From Bacteroidales bacterium (lineage in GTDB: Bacteria; Bacteroidota; Bacteroidia; Bacteroidales; WCHB1-69), in NCBI GenBank assembly GCA_024400835.1, contig JAKSMC010000014.1:1-64000 (forward strand): DNA of 64,000 nt. The letters are read 5' to 3'. The notes under the pieces were generated by a model, which saw nothing but the letters and a program-made list of their open reading frames with translations, was not told the origin of the DNA and did not search any database. The translations under genes and the position numbers were made by a program. Shown one piece after another: positions 45,130 to 51,910 of the stretch (position 1 is the first letter of the stretch; each line of letters begins with the position of its first letter).

Positions 45130-45228
45130 GTTGGGAGTCAAATCTTCTCTGTTGGGTAGCAAATCCTTGCTAATTGAAGCGAATCTTTGACACTGGGAAC
45201 AAATCTTTCAATTAAGCAAATCCATATC
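45130..45228. repeat. Degenerate repeat of about 20 bp upstream of the RhuM array
   Basis: The core CAAATCTT or a close variant (CAAATCCTT, CGAATCTT, CAAATCCA) occurs at 45139, 45160, 45180, 45200 and 45217, in steps of 21, 20, 20 and 17 bp, each preceded by GTTGGGA, GTTGGGT or a relative. Repeated near helical phase, iteron-like. Part of the 351-bp gap 45124-45474, which otherwise holds the hairpin at 45327-45355 and the array promoter. Confidence 0.5.
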
Positions 45229-45326
45229 ACAACAGCAGCTAACAACGACTAATGTGTTGCTTGGCTTCCAACCATCGCTTTCCTCCGAAATCAGTCCTTA
45301 TGCCATCTTCTATTTTGTTTTTTGTC

Positions 45327-45360
45327 ATTGATGGAAAAATACAGATTCCATCAATTTTTG
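45327..45360. terminator. AT-rich hairpin before the RhuM array
   Basis: ATTGATGGAA (45327-45336) and TTCCATCAAT (45346-45355) are perfect inverse complements over a 9-nt loop, followed by TTTTTG. It may terminate upstream transcription or serve as a control site for the array. Confidence 0.45.
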
Positions 45361-45441
45361 CACAAAAACACAAACATTTTGCGCCTTTTACAATTATTTG
45401 GCATACAATATTTTGCACTTGATTTTCAATTCGTTTTGTTG

Positions 45442-45449
45442 TATTTTTG
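45442..45449 (+). promoter_or_regulatory. Promoter -7 box TATTTTTG of the RhuM array
   Basis: TTGTATTTTTGGCGACGG ends 25 bp before the first ATG (45475). It is the only -7 box found before the array, so units A to D are probably one transcript. Confidence 0.65.
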
Positions 45450-45474
45450 GCGACGGAATTTTAAAAAAAACATT

Positions 45475-46359
45475 ATGGAAGAACTTCAAAACAACATCGT
45501 CATTTACAATCCTTCAGATGATATCAATCTTGAGGTCAGAGTGGCCGAAGATACAGTCTGGCTGACTCAGGCACAGATGGCAAGATTATTTAGCGTCAAA
45601 GAGAACACCATAACGTACCATATAAAAGAAATTTACAAAATAAAGGAATTGCAGCAAAATGCAACTACTCGAAAAATTCGAGTAGTTCGAAATGAGGGTC
45701 AACGAATAGTAAATCGTCAAATAGATTTTTATAATCTTGATATGATTTTATCTATTGGATATCGCGTAAATACAGTCTCTGGCATTCAATTCAGACATTG
45801 GGCGACATCTGTCCTAAAAGAATTCATGTTCAAAGGATACGTTGCGAATCAACGACTAGTTGCTTTTGAGCAAAACATCGAAAACCGCTTGGTAAGTCAT
45901 GAACAACAGATACAGTCTATCAACCAGCGGATTGACGAGATGGTACAGACTGCCATGCCGCCCAAGTACGGTCTGTTTTTCAACGGGCAGGTTTTCGATG
46001 CATACGTCTTTGTCGTGGACTTGATTAAATCTGCGACCAATAGCATCCGACTGGCGGACAACTACGTTGACGAAAGCGTGTTGCTGATGCTTAGCAAACG
46101 AAGTGAATCTGTTGATGCAACTATTTTCACAGAGAGAACCACGCCGCAGCTGCAACTGGACCTACGCAAGCACAACGCGCAGTACCCGCCTGTTCACATT
46201 AAGCAAATTGAAAAGATCCACGACAGATTTCTGCTGATTGACGACGAACGGCTTTATCATTTCGGAGCATCTTTCAAGGACTTGGGCAAGAAGTTATTCG
46301 TTGTAACTTTGATTGAGGAACCTGCGCTGATCGGTGCGATGAGAAAGATGTTATCTTAA
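45475..46359 (+). CDS. RhuM-family protein, array unit A (intact)
   Basis: A 294-residue RhuM (virulence-protein family) DNA-binding-type protein. Residues 1-35 (MEELQNNIVIYNPSDDIN, then VAEDTVWLTQAQMA) form the constant leader. Residues 35-140 hold the divergent RhuM core with TTRKIRVVRNEG, then FYNLDMILSIGYRV and GIQFRHWATSVLKEF. A coiled stretch (EQQIQSINQRIDEMVQ) leads to the constant C-terminal domain (158-294), whose IHDRFLLID and FGASFKDLG resemble a phospholipase-D-like motif. Inside the core the DNA has a perfect 11-bp-arm palindrome (45663-45687). The role is unknown; a regulator or defence protein is plausible. The upstream ATG at 45322 is not used, since the promoter lies after it. 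Confidence 0.85.
   Translation: MEELQNNIVIYNPSDDINLEVRVAEDTVWLTQAQMARLFSVKENTITYHIKEIYKIKELQQNATTRKIRVVRNEGQRIVNRQIDFYNLDMILSIGYRVNTVSGIQFRHWATSVLKEFMFKGYVANQRLVAFEQNIENRLVSHEQQIQSINQRIDEMVQTAMPPKYGLFFNGQVFDAYVFVVDLIKSATNSIRLADNYVDESVLLMLSKRSESVDATIFTERTTPQLQLDLRKHNAQYPPVHIKQIEKIHDRFLLIDDERLYHFGASFKDLGKKLFVVTLIEEPALIGAMRKMLS
45663..45687. repeat. Intragenic palindrome, unit A
   Basis: AACTACTCGAA (45663-45673), spacer AAA, TTCGAGTAGTT (45677-45687): 11 of 11 pairs. The centre (45675) is the third base of codon 67. Confidence 0.9.
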
Positions 46360-46555
46360 AAAAAAATCATGGAAGAACTTCAAAACAACATCGTCATTTA
46401 CAATCCTTCAGAGGACATCAATCTTGAGGTCAGAGTGGCCGAAGATACAGTCTGGCTGACTCAGGCACAGATGGCAAAACTTCTAGGAACAACATCTCAA
46501 AATATTACTCTTCATATAAAAAACATTTACAGAGAGCACGAACTTGAGACAGTTC

Positions 46556-46582
46556 GAACCTGTAAGGATTTCTTACAAGTTC
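46556..46582. repeat. Intragenic palindrome, unit B1 (imperfect)
   Basis: GAACCTGTAAGGA (46556-46568) against TTCTTACAAGTTC (46570-46582): 11 of 13 pairs, centred on 46569, the third base of codon 67, the same place as in unit A. Confidence 0.7.
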
Positions 46583-46801
46583 AAATGGAGGGAGGACGTT
46601 CAGTCAAACGAAACATTAAAACATATAATCTGGACGTCATTATATCTGTTGGCTATAGAGTGAAATCCATACAAGGTACATTGTTTAGGATATGGGCAAA
46701 CGAGATAATCAAAAAACACATATTGAAAGGTTACACGATCAATTATCAGTTAACTGCACTTCAGCAAAGTATAGAGCATCGTTTGGAAAGTCATGAACAA
46801 C

Positions 46802-46812
46802 AGATACAGTCT
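46802..46812. other. Deletion junction AGATACAGTCT between units B1 and B2
   Basis: The 11-mer occurs in the leader of every intact-type start (45549-45559 in A) and, separately, before the C-terminal domain (45908-45918 in A). Here left flank is C-terminal type (GAACAAC) and right flank is leader type (GGCT, then ACTCAGGCACAGATGG). Confidence 0.85.
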
Positions 46813-46829
46813 GGCTAACTCAGGCACAG

Positions 46830-47600
46830 ATGGTTATCTTATTTCAATCCAGCAAATCCAATGTAAGTGAGCACATAAAAAGCATCTACGCGCAACAGGA
46901 GTTAGAATACAATTCAACTGTTCGGAAAATCCGAACAGTTCAAAAGGAAGGAGGACGAACAATATCCAGACCTATTACATACTATAGTTTAGATACGATT
47001 ATTTCGTTAGGATTTCGCATAAACACCAAGCGCGGTATTCAATTCCGGCAATGGGCAAATGCCATGCTCCAGTGTATGATTCGAAACGGTGACACAATCA
47101 CTCCGCGATTGGATAATATTTCTCGTGAGCTTTATCTTCACAAACAACAGATACAGTCTATCAACCAGCGGATTGACGAGATGGTGCAGACTGCCCTGCC
47201 GCCCAAGTACGGTCTGTTTTTCAACGGGCAGGTTTTCGACGCGTACGTCTTTGTCGTAGATTTGATTAAATCTGCGACCAATAGCATCCGACTGGCGGAC
47301 AACTACGTTGACGAAAGCGTGTTGCTGATGCTTAGCAAACGAAGTGAATCTGTTGATGCAACTATTTTCACAGAGAGAACCACGCCGCAGCTGCAACTGG
47401 ACCTACGCAAGCACAACGCGCAGTACCCGCCTGTTCACATTAAGCAAATTGAAAAGATCCACGACAGATTTCTGCTGATTGACGACGAACGGCTTTATCA
47501 TTTCGGAGCATCTTTCAAGGACTTGGGCAAAAAGTTATTCGTTGCAACTTTGATTGAAGAACCGGCGCTGGTCGTTGCGATGGGAAAGATGTTATCTTAA
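46830..47600 (+). CDS. RhuM-family array unit B2, N-terminally truncated
   Basis: A 256-residue frame that starts at an internal ATG (MVILFQSSKSN) because the first 35 residues of the leader were lost in the deletion. Upstream in the same frame the leader remnant WLTQAQ is readable. The core (STVRKIRTVQKEGG, YYSLDTIISLGFRIN, GIQFRQWANAML) and the complete C-terminal domain are intact (47187-47600, last 414 nt). Translation could restart from the B1 stop 12 nt upstream. Whether the product is functional is open. It holds a perfect palindrome at 46916-46940. Confidence 0.65.
   Translation: MVILFQSSKSNVSEHIKSIYAQQELEYNSTVRKIRTVQKEGGRTISRPITYYSLDTIISLGFRINTKRGIQFRQWANAMLQCMIRNGDTITPRLDNISRELYLHKQQIQSINQRIDEMVQTALPPKYGLFFNGQVFDAYVFVVDLIKSATNSIRLADNYVDESVLLMLSKRSESVDATIFTERTTPQLQLDLRKHNAQYPPVHIKQIEKIHDRFLLIDDERLYHFGASFKDLGKKLFVATLIEEPALVVAMGKMLS
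46916..46940. repeat. Intragenic palindrome, unit B2
   Basis: AACTGTTCGGA (46916-46926), spacer AAA, TCCGAACAGTT (46930-46940): 11 of 11 pairs, centred on 46928, the third base of a Lys codon aligned with that of unit A. Confidence 0.9.
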
Positions 47601-47611
47601 AAAACAATATC

Positions 47612-48460
47612 ATGGAAGAACTTCAAAACAACATCGTCATTTACAATCCTTCAGAGGAGATCAATCTTGAGGTCAGGGTGGCCGAAGAGACGGTCTGGCT
47701 GAATCGTCAACAAATCGCCCTGTTATTTGGTAGAGATGTTAAAACAATTGGCAAACATATTTTAAATGCGAAGCAAGAAGAGTTGCGAGACATTCCAACT
47801 GTCGCAAATTTTGCGACAGTTCAATATGAGGGTAACCGTTTGGTTAACAGAGTTGTTGAATATTACAATTTAGATATGATCATCTCCATTGGTTACCGCG
47901 TCAAATCACCCAAAGGCGTTGCTTTTCGTCAGTGGGCGAATACTATCTTAAAGAACTATATCATCAACGGAGGCATTATCTATCAAAAATTCCTGCAACT
48001 TGAAGCACGAGTATGCAAAACAGAAGCAGTAATCAAGGAAATCACCCAGACTGCCCTGCCGCCCAAGTACGGCCTGTTTTTCAACGGGCAGGTTTTCGAC
48101 GCGTACGTCTTTGTCGTAGATTTGATTAAATCTGCGACCAATAGCATCCGACTGGCGGACAACTACGTTGACGAAAGCGTGTTGCTGATGCTTAGCAAAC
48201 GAAGTGAATCTGTTGATGCAACTATTTTCACAGAGAGAACCACGCCGCAGCTGCAACTGGACCTACGCAAGCACAACGCGCAGTACCCGCCTGTTCACAT
48301 TAAGCAAATTGAAAAGATCCACGACAGATTTCTGCTGATTGACGACGAACGGCTTTATCATTTCGGAGCATCTTTCAAGGACTTGGGCAAAAAGTTATTC
48401 GTTGTAACTTTGATTGAGGAACCGGCGCTGGTCGTTGCGATGAGAAAGATGTTATCTTAA
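47612..48460 (+). CDS. RhuM-family protein, array unit C (intact)
   Basis: A 282-residue RhuM protein, with leader MEELQNNIVIYNPSEEIN then WLNRQQIALLFGRD, so it diverges from unit A earlier. The core carries PTVANFATVQYEGN, YYNLDMIISIGYRV and GVAFRQWANTILKNY. The coiled linker differs (EARVCKTEAVIKEI) and the constant C-terminal domain begins at TQTALPPKYG (48047-48460), differing from B2 by only a few bases. The palindrome at 47797-47821 has 12 consecutive pairs. It is 11 bp after B2. Confidence 0.85.
   Translation: MEELQNNIVIYNPSEEINLEVRVAEETVWLNRQQIALLFGRDVKTIGKHILNAKQEELRDIPTVANFATVQYEGNRLVNRVVEYYNLDMIISIGYRVKSPKGVAFRQWANTILKNYIINGGIIYQKFLQLEARVCKTEAVIKEITQTALPPKYGLFFNGQVFDAYVFVVDLIKSATNSIRLADNYVDESVLLMLSKRSESVDATIFTERTTPQLQLDLRKHNAQYPPVHIKQIEKIHDRFLLIDDERLYHFGASFKDLGKKLFVVTLIEEPALVVAMRKMLS
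47797..47821. repeat. Intragenic palindrome, unit C
   Basis: AACTGTCGCAA (47797-47807), spacer ATT, TTGCGACAGTT (47811-47821); with the spacer A/T it makes 12 pairs. The centre (47809) is the third base of codon 66, aligned with codon 67 of unit A. Confidence 0.9.
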
Positions 48461-48472
48461 AAAAACAATATC

Positions 48473-48649
48473 ATGGAAGAACTTCAAAACGTAGAATCGA
48501 AGATACTGACCATTCGCGGACTGCCAGTGATGCTGGACCGCGACTTAGCGGAATTGTATGGTGTGAAGACGAAAAAAATCAAAAAAATCCCCTCCCCTCT
48601 TGCGTATGTCAAAAAAAATGTTTTACTTTGCAGCGCAAAGCACTTTTAG
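48473..48649 (+). pseudogene. ORF6N-type fragment, array unit D
   Basis: A 58-codon frame beginning with the same MEELQN leader and the same preceding spacer as the other units, then switching to an ORF6N-type domain start (VESKILTIRGLPVMLDRDLA, ELYGVKTK). It breaks off into low-complexity sequence (KKIKKIPSPLAYVKKN) and stops at 48649, 5 bp before the next gene. The remaining ORF6N domain and the PLD-like C-terminus are missing, so it marks the decayed end of the array. Confidence 0.7.
48625..48641. promoter_or_regulatory. Operator-like palindrome ACTTTG-N5-CAAAGC
   Basis: TTTTACTTTG then CAGCG then CAAAGCACTTTTA, 14 bp upstream of the membrane protein ATG at 48655. It matches the element at 49616-49634 almost base for base outside the spacer. 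It probably is the binding site of the winged-helix regulator encoded in the operon. Confidence 0.6.
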
Positions 48650-48654
48650 AAATT

Positions 48655-49296
48655 ATGAATACAAACGAAGCACAAAAGACGCTCAGCGAAATCAAGGACA
48701 TGATGGCAAAGTCATCACGTTTCCAAGCTGTTAGCGGAATATCCATCATCATTGTCGGCATATACGCCTGCATTGCCTGCATCGCAGGGTACATGATCAT
48801 CGGTGCGCCTGACGCACTGCCATTTCTCCCAAAAAGCTGGGCCGATTTCTCTTTGAACACACCGTACCGTATCAAACTTGCCTGTCTGCTGTCGGCCGTA
48901 CTTTTCGCAGTGGCCTTTTTGACCGTAGTCCTGATGGCTTGGAGAAAATCAAAAAAACACCAATTGCGTTTCACTTTTGACAAACGAATGAGGCAGATGA
49001 TTTTCAACTTCCTTTTGCCGCTTGCTATCGGCGGATTGCTTTGCCTCGCGCTCATCTACCAAGGCCACTACGGTCTCACATCCTCCATCATGCTGCTGTT
49101 CTACGGTCTGGCTTTGGTAAACTGCCAGCACTACACCTACCCTGCCATGCGCTTCCTCGGCTATGGCGAAATCATCCTCGGAATTTTCGACTGCTTTTCC
49201 ATCCACCATGCCCTCCTATTCTGGTTTTTAGGCTTCGGTATTCTGCACATCATCTTCGGCATTTTCTACACCATAAAATACGACAGAGCAAAATGA
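48655..49296 (+). CDS. Four-span membrane protein of unknown function
   Basis: A 213-residue inner-membrane protein with a short cytoplasmic start (NTNEAQKTLSEIKDMMAKSS) and about five hydrophobic stretches (GISIIIVGIYACIACIAGYMI, LLSAVLFAVAFLTVVLM, MIFNFLLPLAIGGLLCLALI, SIMLLFYGLALVNC, LLFWFLGFGILHIIFGIFY). It has no recognised motif. Its stop overlaps the start of the winged-helix regulator (ATGA), so the pair is translationally coupled. Regulators of this type in Bacteroidota often sit beside CreD, as here. The ATG at 48655 is chosen; the earlier one at 48628 is inside the operator. Confidence 0.75.
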   Translation: MNTNEAQKTLSEIKDMMAKSSRFQAVSGISIIIVGIYACIACIAGYMIIGAPDALPFLPKSWADFSLNTPYRIKLACLLSAVLFAVAFLTVVLMAWRKSKKHQLRFTFDKRMRQMIFNFLLPLAIGGLLCLALIYQGHYGLTSSIMLLFYGLALVNCQHYTYPAMRFLGYGEIILGIFDCFSIHHALLFWFLGFGILHIIFGIFYTIKYDRAK

Positions 49297-49595
49297 TATC
49301 AGGACTGGACGGTTTAAATAAGGCTTTTGAAAGCAAGATTCGCTTAGGCATCATGTCGGTGCTGATGGCCAACGAGTCCGCTGACTTCAACACCCTGAAG
49401 TCACTGCTCGGCCTGACAGATGGCAACCTGGCCAGTCATGCACGCAGTCTGGAGGAATTAGGCTACATCCAATGCGAGAAGAAGTTCATCGGCCGCAAGC
49501 CGAACACCTCCTTCACCGTCACGGAAGCCGGCCGCGACGCCTTCACCGCACACATCGCTGCTCTCGAAGCGTTTTTGAAAGCCACCAACATGTGA
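49293..49595 (+). CDS. Winged-helix transcriptional regulator
   Basis: A 100-residue winged helix-turn-helix protein (HTH_34/ArsR-like). FESKIRLGIMSVLMANES (helix 1), FNTLKSLLGLTDGNLASHARSLEELGY (split by its recognition helix LTDGNLASH) and the wing KFIGRKPNTSFTVTEAGRDAF are visible. It probably represses or activates its own operon and creD through the two ACTTTG-CAAAGT palindromes at 48625 and 49616. It overlaps the membrane protein gene by 4 bp. Confidence 0.85.
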   Translation: MISGLDGLNKAFESKIRLGIMSVLMANESADFNTLKSLLGLTDGNLASHARSLEELGYIQCEKKFIGRKPNTSFTVTEAGRDAFTAHIAALEAFLKATNM

Positions 49596-49615
49596 CAATA
49601 TTTTTTTTGCCATTT

Positions 49616-49634
49616 TACTTTGTATTTCAAAGTA
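49616..49634. promoter_or_regulatory. Operator-like palindrome TACTTTG-N5-CAAAGTA
   Basis: A perfect 7-bp-arm palindrome (TACTTTG, TATTT, CAAAGTA) followed by CTTTTA, 74 bp before creD. Same flanks (TTTTACTTTG and CAAAG-ACTTTTA) as the copy at 48625. Confidence 0.65.
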
Positions 49635-49707
49635 CTTTTATATATTTAAAGTTCAAATGTCAACATTCAACACAAACACATATCACAACACAAAAAACAC
49701 AATCATT

Positions 49708-50997
49708 ATGGAAGTAATCTCAACAAAACAAGAAGAAAAGAGCCCGCGTTTGTGGCTCAAGGCATTATTGATTTTCGGCATCAGCGTAGCATTGCTCATT
49801 CCGCAGGTGCTCATCACCCACCTCATAGACGAGCGTCAGGCGACGCGCACCGAAGCCCAGTCCGAGGTTTCGCAAAGTTGGAGCGGTACGCAGCACATCG
49901 CGGGGCCGGCCATCATCATTCCGAACTCCAACGACAGTTCCTACATCTCCATTTTCCCATCAGATCTCAAAATCACCGGTAACCTGACCACTGAGACGCT
50001 CAAGCGCGGCATCTTCAATTTCAGCGTTTACAACGTCCCACTGACCATCACGGGCGAGTTCGACTTCCCAGCGAAATTAGCCTCGATGAACATCTCCCAT
50101 TATGTAATGGAGAAGGCCTACCTTTTCATTTCGTTAAGTGACCTCCGAGGCCTGACCGACAACGCCACGCTCACATGGAACGGGGAGAAGCACACGATTG
50201 AAACGGCCACTGGCGGCAGCAACAACGACATTGCCACCGGGCTCACCTACGCGGTCAACATCCAGCCGATATTGGACGGTCAGAAAATCCGTTTCACCAT
50301 CCAGCTGCCCCTCAAGGGTTCCGAAGGACTTTACGTCGCACCCGTCGGCAACATCACGAACGCAGAGCTCAAATCCGACTGGGGCTCGCCGAGTTTCCAA
50401 GGCAACTTCCTGCCTACCAGCAGACAAGTTAGCGACAGCGGCTTCACGGCTTCTTGGAAAGTACTTGCCATGAACCGCAATTTCGGACAGGTCCGCACCA
50501 ACAGCACTTGCTGGGACAGCCTAATGGAAGACTGCGAGTTCGGTGTCGATCTGCACATTCCGGTGGACCAATACCAGCAAACCACACGCACGGTGAAATA
50601 CGCATTCTTAGTCATCGTACTCACTCTCGCCGTTGTCTTCTTCGTAGAAATCCGCCGCAATACGTTCATCCATCCCATCCAGTATCTGCTCATCGGCATC
50701 GCCTTGTTGCTCTTCTACACCCTCCTACTCTCCTTCTCAGAGCACATCGCATTTTCCTGTTCCTACCTAATAGCGGCCATCATGACCATCGGGCTCATCA
50801 CCGCCTTTATGGCCGCCATCTTAAAAGGCAATCGCAAGACAGCCTTTATTGTAGGACTTTCATTGAGTGCGCTTTACATATTCCTCTATGTACTGCTGCA
50901 ATTGGAGACTTACGCTTTGTTGGTCGGCAGCATCGGATTGTTCGTCATCTTAGCGGTCGCCATGTTCGCCACCGTAAAACTGAGAAACGAGAGGTAA
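49708..50997 (+). CDS. creD: CreD-like inner-membrane protein
   Basis: A 429-residue CreD (cell envelope integrity, Inner_membr-CreD) protein. One N-terminal span (about 15-37), a periplasmic domain starting QSWSGTQHIAGPAIIIP, and four to five C-terminal spans (YAFLVIVLTLAVVFFVEI onwards) with PIQYLLIGIALLLFYTLLLSFSEHI characteristic of the family. E. coli CreD is linked to the CreBC response and beta-lactam/colicin tolerance; here control is more likely by the neighbouring winged-helix regulator. The ATG at 49708 is chosen; the ATG at 49657 is inside the leader. Confidence 0.9.
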   Translation: MEVISTKQEEKSPRLWLKALLIFGISVALLIPQVLITHLIDERQATRTEAQSEVSQSWSGTQHIAGPAIIIPNSNDSSYISIFPSDLKITGNLTTETLKRGIFNFSVYNVPLTITGEFDFPAKLASMNISHYVMEKAYLFISLSDLRGLTDNATLTWNGEKHTIETATGGSNNDIATGLTYAVNIQPILDGQKIRFTIQLPLKGSEGLYVAPVGNITNAELKSDWGSPSFQGNFLPTSRQVSDSGFTASWKVLAMNRNFGQVRTNSTCWDSLMEDCEFGVDLHIPVDQYQQTTRTVKYAFLVIVLTLAVVFFVEIRRNTFIHPIQYLLIGIALLLFYTLLLSFSEHIAFSCSYLIAAIMTIGLITAFMAAILKGNRKTAFIVGLSLSALYIFLYVLLQLETYALLVGSIGLFVILAVAMFATVKLRNER

Positions 50998-51121
50998 CGT
51001 CTTAGTGCCGCGACACTTCACAAACTCGATTTACTGGGCCGTGCCACGCCGTTTTACAACGGCTTTGGCACGGCCCTACGTTTCTATCTCCATCTATCAT
51101 TAAACCTTGGCTCATTTTTTG

Positions 51122-51129
51122 TATCTTTG
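51122..51129 (+). promoter_or_regulatory. Promoter -7 box TATCTTTG of the FKBP gene
   Basis: TTGTATCTTTGCCGCCTG ends 38 bp before the ATG at 51168. Confidence 0.7.
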
Positions 51130-51167
51130 CCGCCTGTTTTTGAAAATCAACAATAAACTATAAAGCA

Positions 51168-51845
51168 ATGAAAAAAGTACTAACCCTCGGACTCGTTTTA
51201 GCATTGGTTTGCACTACCATGTCCGTTAAATCACAAAACACAGAAATGACGAAAGAACAGAAAATCAGTTACGCCCTCGGCGCAAACTTCGGAACCCAAA
51301 TCAAACGCGACAACATCAGCGTTGACATCCAAACTTTCACTGACGGTCTTCGTGATGCCCTCGCCGGCCAAAACAAATTCACAGACCAGCAAATGCAGGA
51401 AGCCTTCATGCAACTTCAGGAAGACCTTCAAGCAAGACAGGCCAGCGCTGCTTCTGAAGCAAAAGCCGCTGGTGTAAAATTCCTCGAAGAAAACAAGAAG
51501 AATTCTGACGTGAAAGTCACTGCATCCGGTCTCCAATACAAAGTCATCACTATGGGCAATGGTCCCAAACCGACTGCTACCAGCAAGGTCACTGTGAAAT
51601 ACAAAGGCACCCTTATCGACGGCACCGTATTTGATTCCACTGACAACAACGGCGGCGAACCGATTTCATTCGGTTTGAACCAAGTCATCAAAGGTTGGAC
51701 AGAAGGTTTGCAACTTATGCCTACCGGCTCTAAGTTCATTTTCTACATCCCGTCCGAACTCGCTTACGGCGAACAAGGTGCTGGCGGCGTCATCCCTGGC
51801 GGTGCTACCCTTATTTTCGAAATCGAATTACTCTCTTTCGAATAA
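51168..51845 (+). CDS. FKBP-type peptidyl-prolyl isomerase (FkpA/Mip-like)
   Basis: A 225-residue exported protein: signal peptide (1-22), N-terminal dimerisation domain (about 28-110, [19 protein letters not shown], with long helices) and an FKBP domain (about 118-225) with [36 protein letters not shown] and [11 protein letters not shown]. It speeds proline isomerisation in the periplasm. It is transcribed alone and followed by a terminator. Confidence 0.95.
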   Translation: MKKVLTLGLVLALVCTTMSVKSQNTEMTKEQKISYALGANFGTQIKRDNISVDIQTFTDGLRDALAGQNKFTDQQMQEAFMQLQEDLQARQASAASEAKAAGVKFLEENKKNSDVKVTASGLQYKVITMGNGPKPTATSKVTVKYKGTLIDGTVFDSTDNNGGEPISFGLNQVIKGWTEGLQLMPTGSKFIFYIPSELAYGEQGAGGVIPGGATLIFEIELLSFE

Positions 51846-51864
51846 TATCCAATTATCCATATTC

Positions 51865-51896
51865 AATCCCCTCTCTTCGCGCGAGGGGATTTTTTA
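51865..51896 (+). terminator. Terminator of the FKBP gene
   Basis: AATCCCCTC (51865-51873) pairs with GAGGGGATT (51883-51891), loop of 9 nt, then a T run. Confidence 0.85.
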
Positions 51897-51910
51897 ATTT
51901 TTTCAGCATT

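Larger units (their letters stand above)
46369..46818 (+). pseudogene. RhuM-family array unit B1, cut off by a deletion
   Basis: A 149-residue reading frame with the complete constant leader and divergent core (LGTTSQNITLHIKNIY, then TYNLDVIISVGYRVKS and LFRIWANEII) but no C-terminal PLD-like domain. It ends where QQIQS should continue with INQR; instead the sequence jumps, at AGATACAGTCT (46802-46812), into the leader of another unit and meets a TAA. It could still make a stand-alone RhuM N-terminal protein. Its palindrome (46556-46582) has two mismatches, unlike the perfect ones in the other units. Confidence 0.8.

Noticed and set aside
45663-47821. CRISPR-like array of short palindromes
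   Set aside because: The palindromes differ in sequence, lie 350-890 bp apart and are inside coding sequence. No direct repeats with spacers and no cas gene.
45475-48649. Insertion sequence or transposon array
   Set aside because: No transposase, terminal repeat or target duplication around the units; the constant ends are protein-coding parts of the RhuM genes.
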